Source: Marchantia polymorpha subsp. ruderalis | Taxonomy: Eukaryota; Streptophyta; Marchantiopsida; Marchantiales; Marchantiaceae | Assembly (NCBI GenBank): GCA_037833965.1 | Contig: AP031356.1 | Span: 11,120,501-11,184,500, forward strand | Length of the DNA stretch: 64,000 bases | Direction of reading: 5' to 3' | Part shown: positions 62,781 to 64,000 of the stretch, one piece after another | Position numbering within the stretch: position 1 is the first letter of the stretch | Layout: every line of letters starts with the position of its first letter | The notes under the pieces: model-generated | What the model was told of the DNA's origin: nothing | Databases searched by the model: none | What the model saw: only the letters and a program-made list of their open reading frames with translations | Made by a program: the position numbers and the translations under genes

Positions 62781-63083
62781 TCACACATTCATTTCAAGAA
62801 ACTCCTGTACGGAGCGGGAACAACTGCGGGAATTGGGAGGAGTACCATAAATACAATCATATGGTCTGTGTGGCTGCAGTAGGCAACAAGCGGGATCCAG
62901 ACAAGAGCCACGTGTAAAGACAAGAGTGTTGGCCAACGACTGCAGCTGATCCTTACGCTGATTCTGCCCAAGTCTTCTTCGTATTGTAAATGTACCCTGA
63001 TGCCAACACAGCGCATTATAATTCAATGTGGGCAACTGCGAATCTGACTGCGATACTGGAGTTCGTTGACTGGCTGCAGACAT
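62781..63083 (-). CDS. Weak candidate open frame, unknown product
   Basis: An ATG-initiated frame of 100 codons, basic, with Cys residues near the end (...GTPPNSRSCSRSVQEFLEMN). A second frame over the same bases is also open and reads as a hydrophobic protein, so the coding frame is uncertain. No domain was recognised. Confidence 0.2.
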   Translation of the reverse strand: MSAASQRTPVSQSDSQLPTLNYNALCWHQGTFTIRRRLGQNQRKDQLQSLANTLVFTRGSCLDPACCLLQPHRPYDCIYGTPPNSRSCSRSVQEFLEMNV

Positions 63084-63375
63084 TAAAGAGGAGCCAGGGT
63101 TTCATTTTCTGCATGCAGCTAGCTCACTTGCAAATGGCCCTCATCAAACCAATCAATCGAACTCTTGTCTACTTTGTCGAGAAAAAATCCAGTCACGTCA
63201 ACGCAGTAGATCTTACCAGTAGATAATAAAACTTTCGCCACGCTGGACCACGAAAGTGAAAATATTGACGATATATAAATAAATAATGAAGGGAACGAAT
63301 AATTATGGAATGAAAACATTTGATTAATATTCTAAAGAACCCTCCATAAAAAAGCATATTCCAGCTCTGCAGCAG

Positions 63376-63654
63376 ATGGTGGAGACACGTAGGGAGCGGC
63401 TATCCGTTCGATCTATGTGGAAAGGTGATCGGCCCCGTGGACTTGGAAGAGGATTGCGACGGCCACTCGAAGCGGTGGCAACATGGACAGCATCCCCTTG
63501 GCCACTGCGACTGTACTTGGCACCAGTCCGAGCCGTCGATCTGATCCGATCGGCCCCCGAGAGCTATACGACCATGAAGCGGAGACAGACGCCCACAGAT
63601 CATAACAGATCTCCACGCAGTCCGTCAGATGTTGCGACCTCGGTAAATCAGTGA
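63376..63654 (+). CDS. Weak candidate open frame, unknown product
   Basis: A 92-codon ATG frame, strongly basic and Arg/Pro-rich. The minus strand is also open over most of it, so this may simply be GC-rich DNA. No domain was recognised and the window ends soon after. Confidence 0.18.
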   Translation: MVETRRERLSVRSMWKGDRPRGLGRGLRRPLEAVATWTASPWPLRLYLAPVRAVDLIRSAPESYTTMKRRQTPTDHNRSPRSPSDVATSVNQ

Positions 63655-63799
63655 CATCACGGCCACCGTTCGTAACGTGGTTTGGGTTTGACATTTTTGG
63701 CACACGGTTGATGACTCACTCGCTCCCCTCGCCCGTCGCCTTCTCCTCCTCCTCCTCGTTAGCAATACAGTAAAGAGAACTCAATGACTGAGTTGATCG

Positions 63800-63856
63800 A
63801 TGGACGGACGGACAGATGGATTAATGGAGGAGCGGATGGATGGATGGATTGGAGGA
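63800..63856 (+). repeat. GGAT/GGAC microsatellite
   Basis: Interrupted runs of GGAC and GGAT tetranucleotides. Confidence 0.85.
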
Positions 63857-64000
63857 GGGCCAGAATGGGCCGGCAGGTGGAAGACTGAGGTTTGGTTTGG
63901 TCAGGGGAAGGACGTTTCCGTCGACTCTGATTGGTCGACGAATGTGGCCACTGGGGGGCTCCAACTGGTGCCACATTTCTTGCTCTTACGTTCTTGACGG

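Overview
The window looks like nuclear DNA of a land plant. The protein-coding genes are split by introns with consensus GT/AG ends, and two of them are the plant forms of their families: a SIZ1-type PHD/SP-RING SUMO ligase and a WAV3-type RING plus VWA ubiquitin ligase. A third gene encodes an SFI1-like protein with centrin-binding repeats. Such proteins belong to basal bodies and centrosomes, so a plant with swimming sperm (bryophyte, lycophyte or fern) is more likely than a flowering plant. With about one gene per 10-15 kb, medium introns, long GC-rich gene 5' regions and strongly AT-rich spacers, a liverwort- or moss-like genome is my best guess. This is inference; no species-specific marker was seen.

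Layout. 1-2505: no recognisable gene. 2506-4584 (-): single-exon NYN ribonuclease-like protein with two LOTUS domains. 4585-6360: spacer with CT-rich and AATC microsatellites. 6360-8000: AT-rich spacer. About 8.9-16.9 kb (-): SFI1-like gene, modelled as 13 exons with consistent splice phases. 16.9-19.1 kb: no gene. 19.1-24.2 kb: very AT-rich spacer. 24.6-27.67 kb: GC-rich upstream region of SIZ1. 27,671-37,729 (+): SIZ1 in 16 coding exons; the phases close exactly to a 958-residue protein. 37.7-40.9 kb: no gene. 40.9-42.2 kb: a GC-rich island with weak coding candidates on both strands. 42.2-48.1 kb: AT-rich spacer with a 64-bp tandem duplication. 48.1-51 kb: spacer with several near-perfect palindromes. 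51-55.3 kb: G-rich upstream region. 55,387-59,385 (+): WAV3-like gene in four exons, 923 residues. 59.4-64 kb: spacer with several weak candidate exons.

The genes do not form a functional cluster. They are independent housekeeping or regulatory genes: RNA silencing or turnover (NYN-LOTUS), centrin scaffold (SFI1-like), SUMO conjugation (SIZ1) and ubiquitin conjugation (WAV3-like). I found no convincing novel multi-gene system. The less ordinary material is a scatter of short perfect inverted repeats with loops of 1-12 bases, several of them inside introns; in-frame tandem duplications in two proteins; sharp AT-rich/GC-rich compartments; and G-quadruplex-like clusters upstream of the two plus-strand genes.
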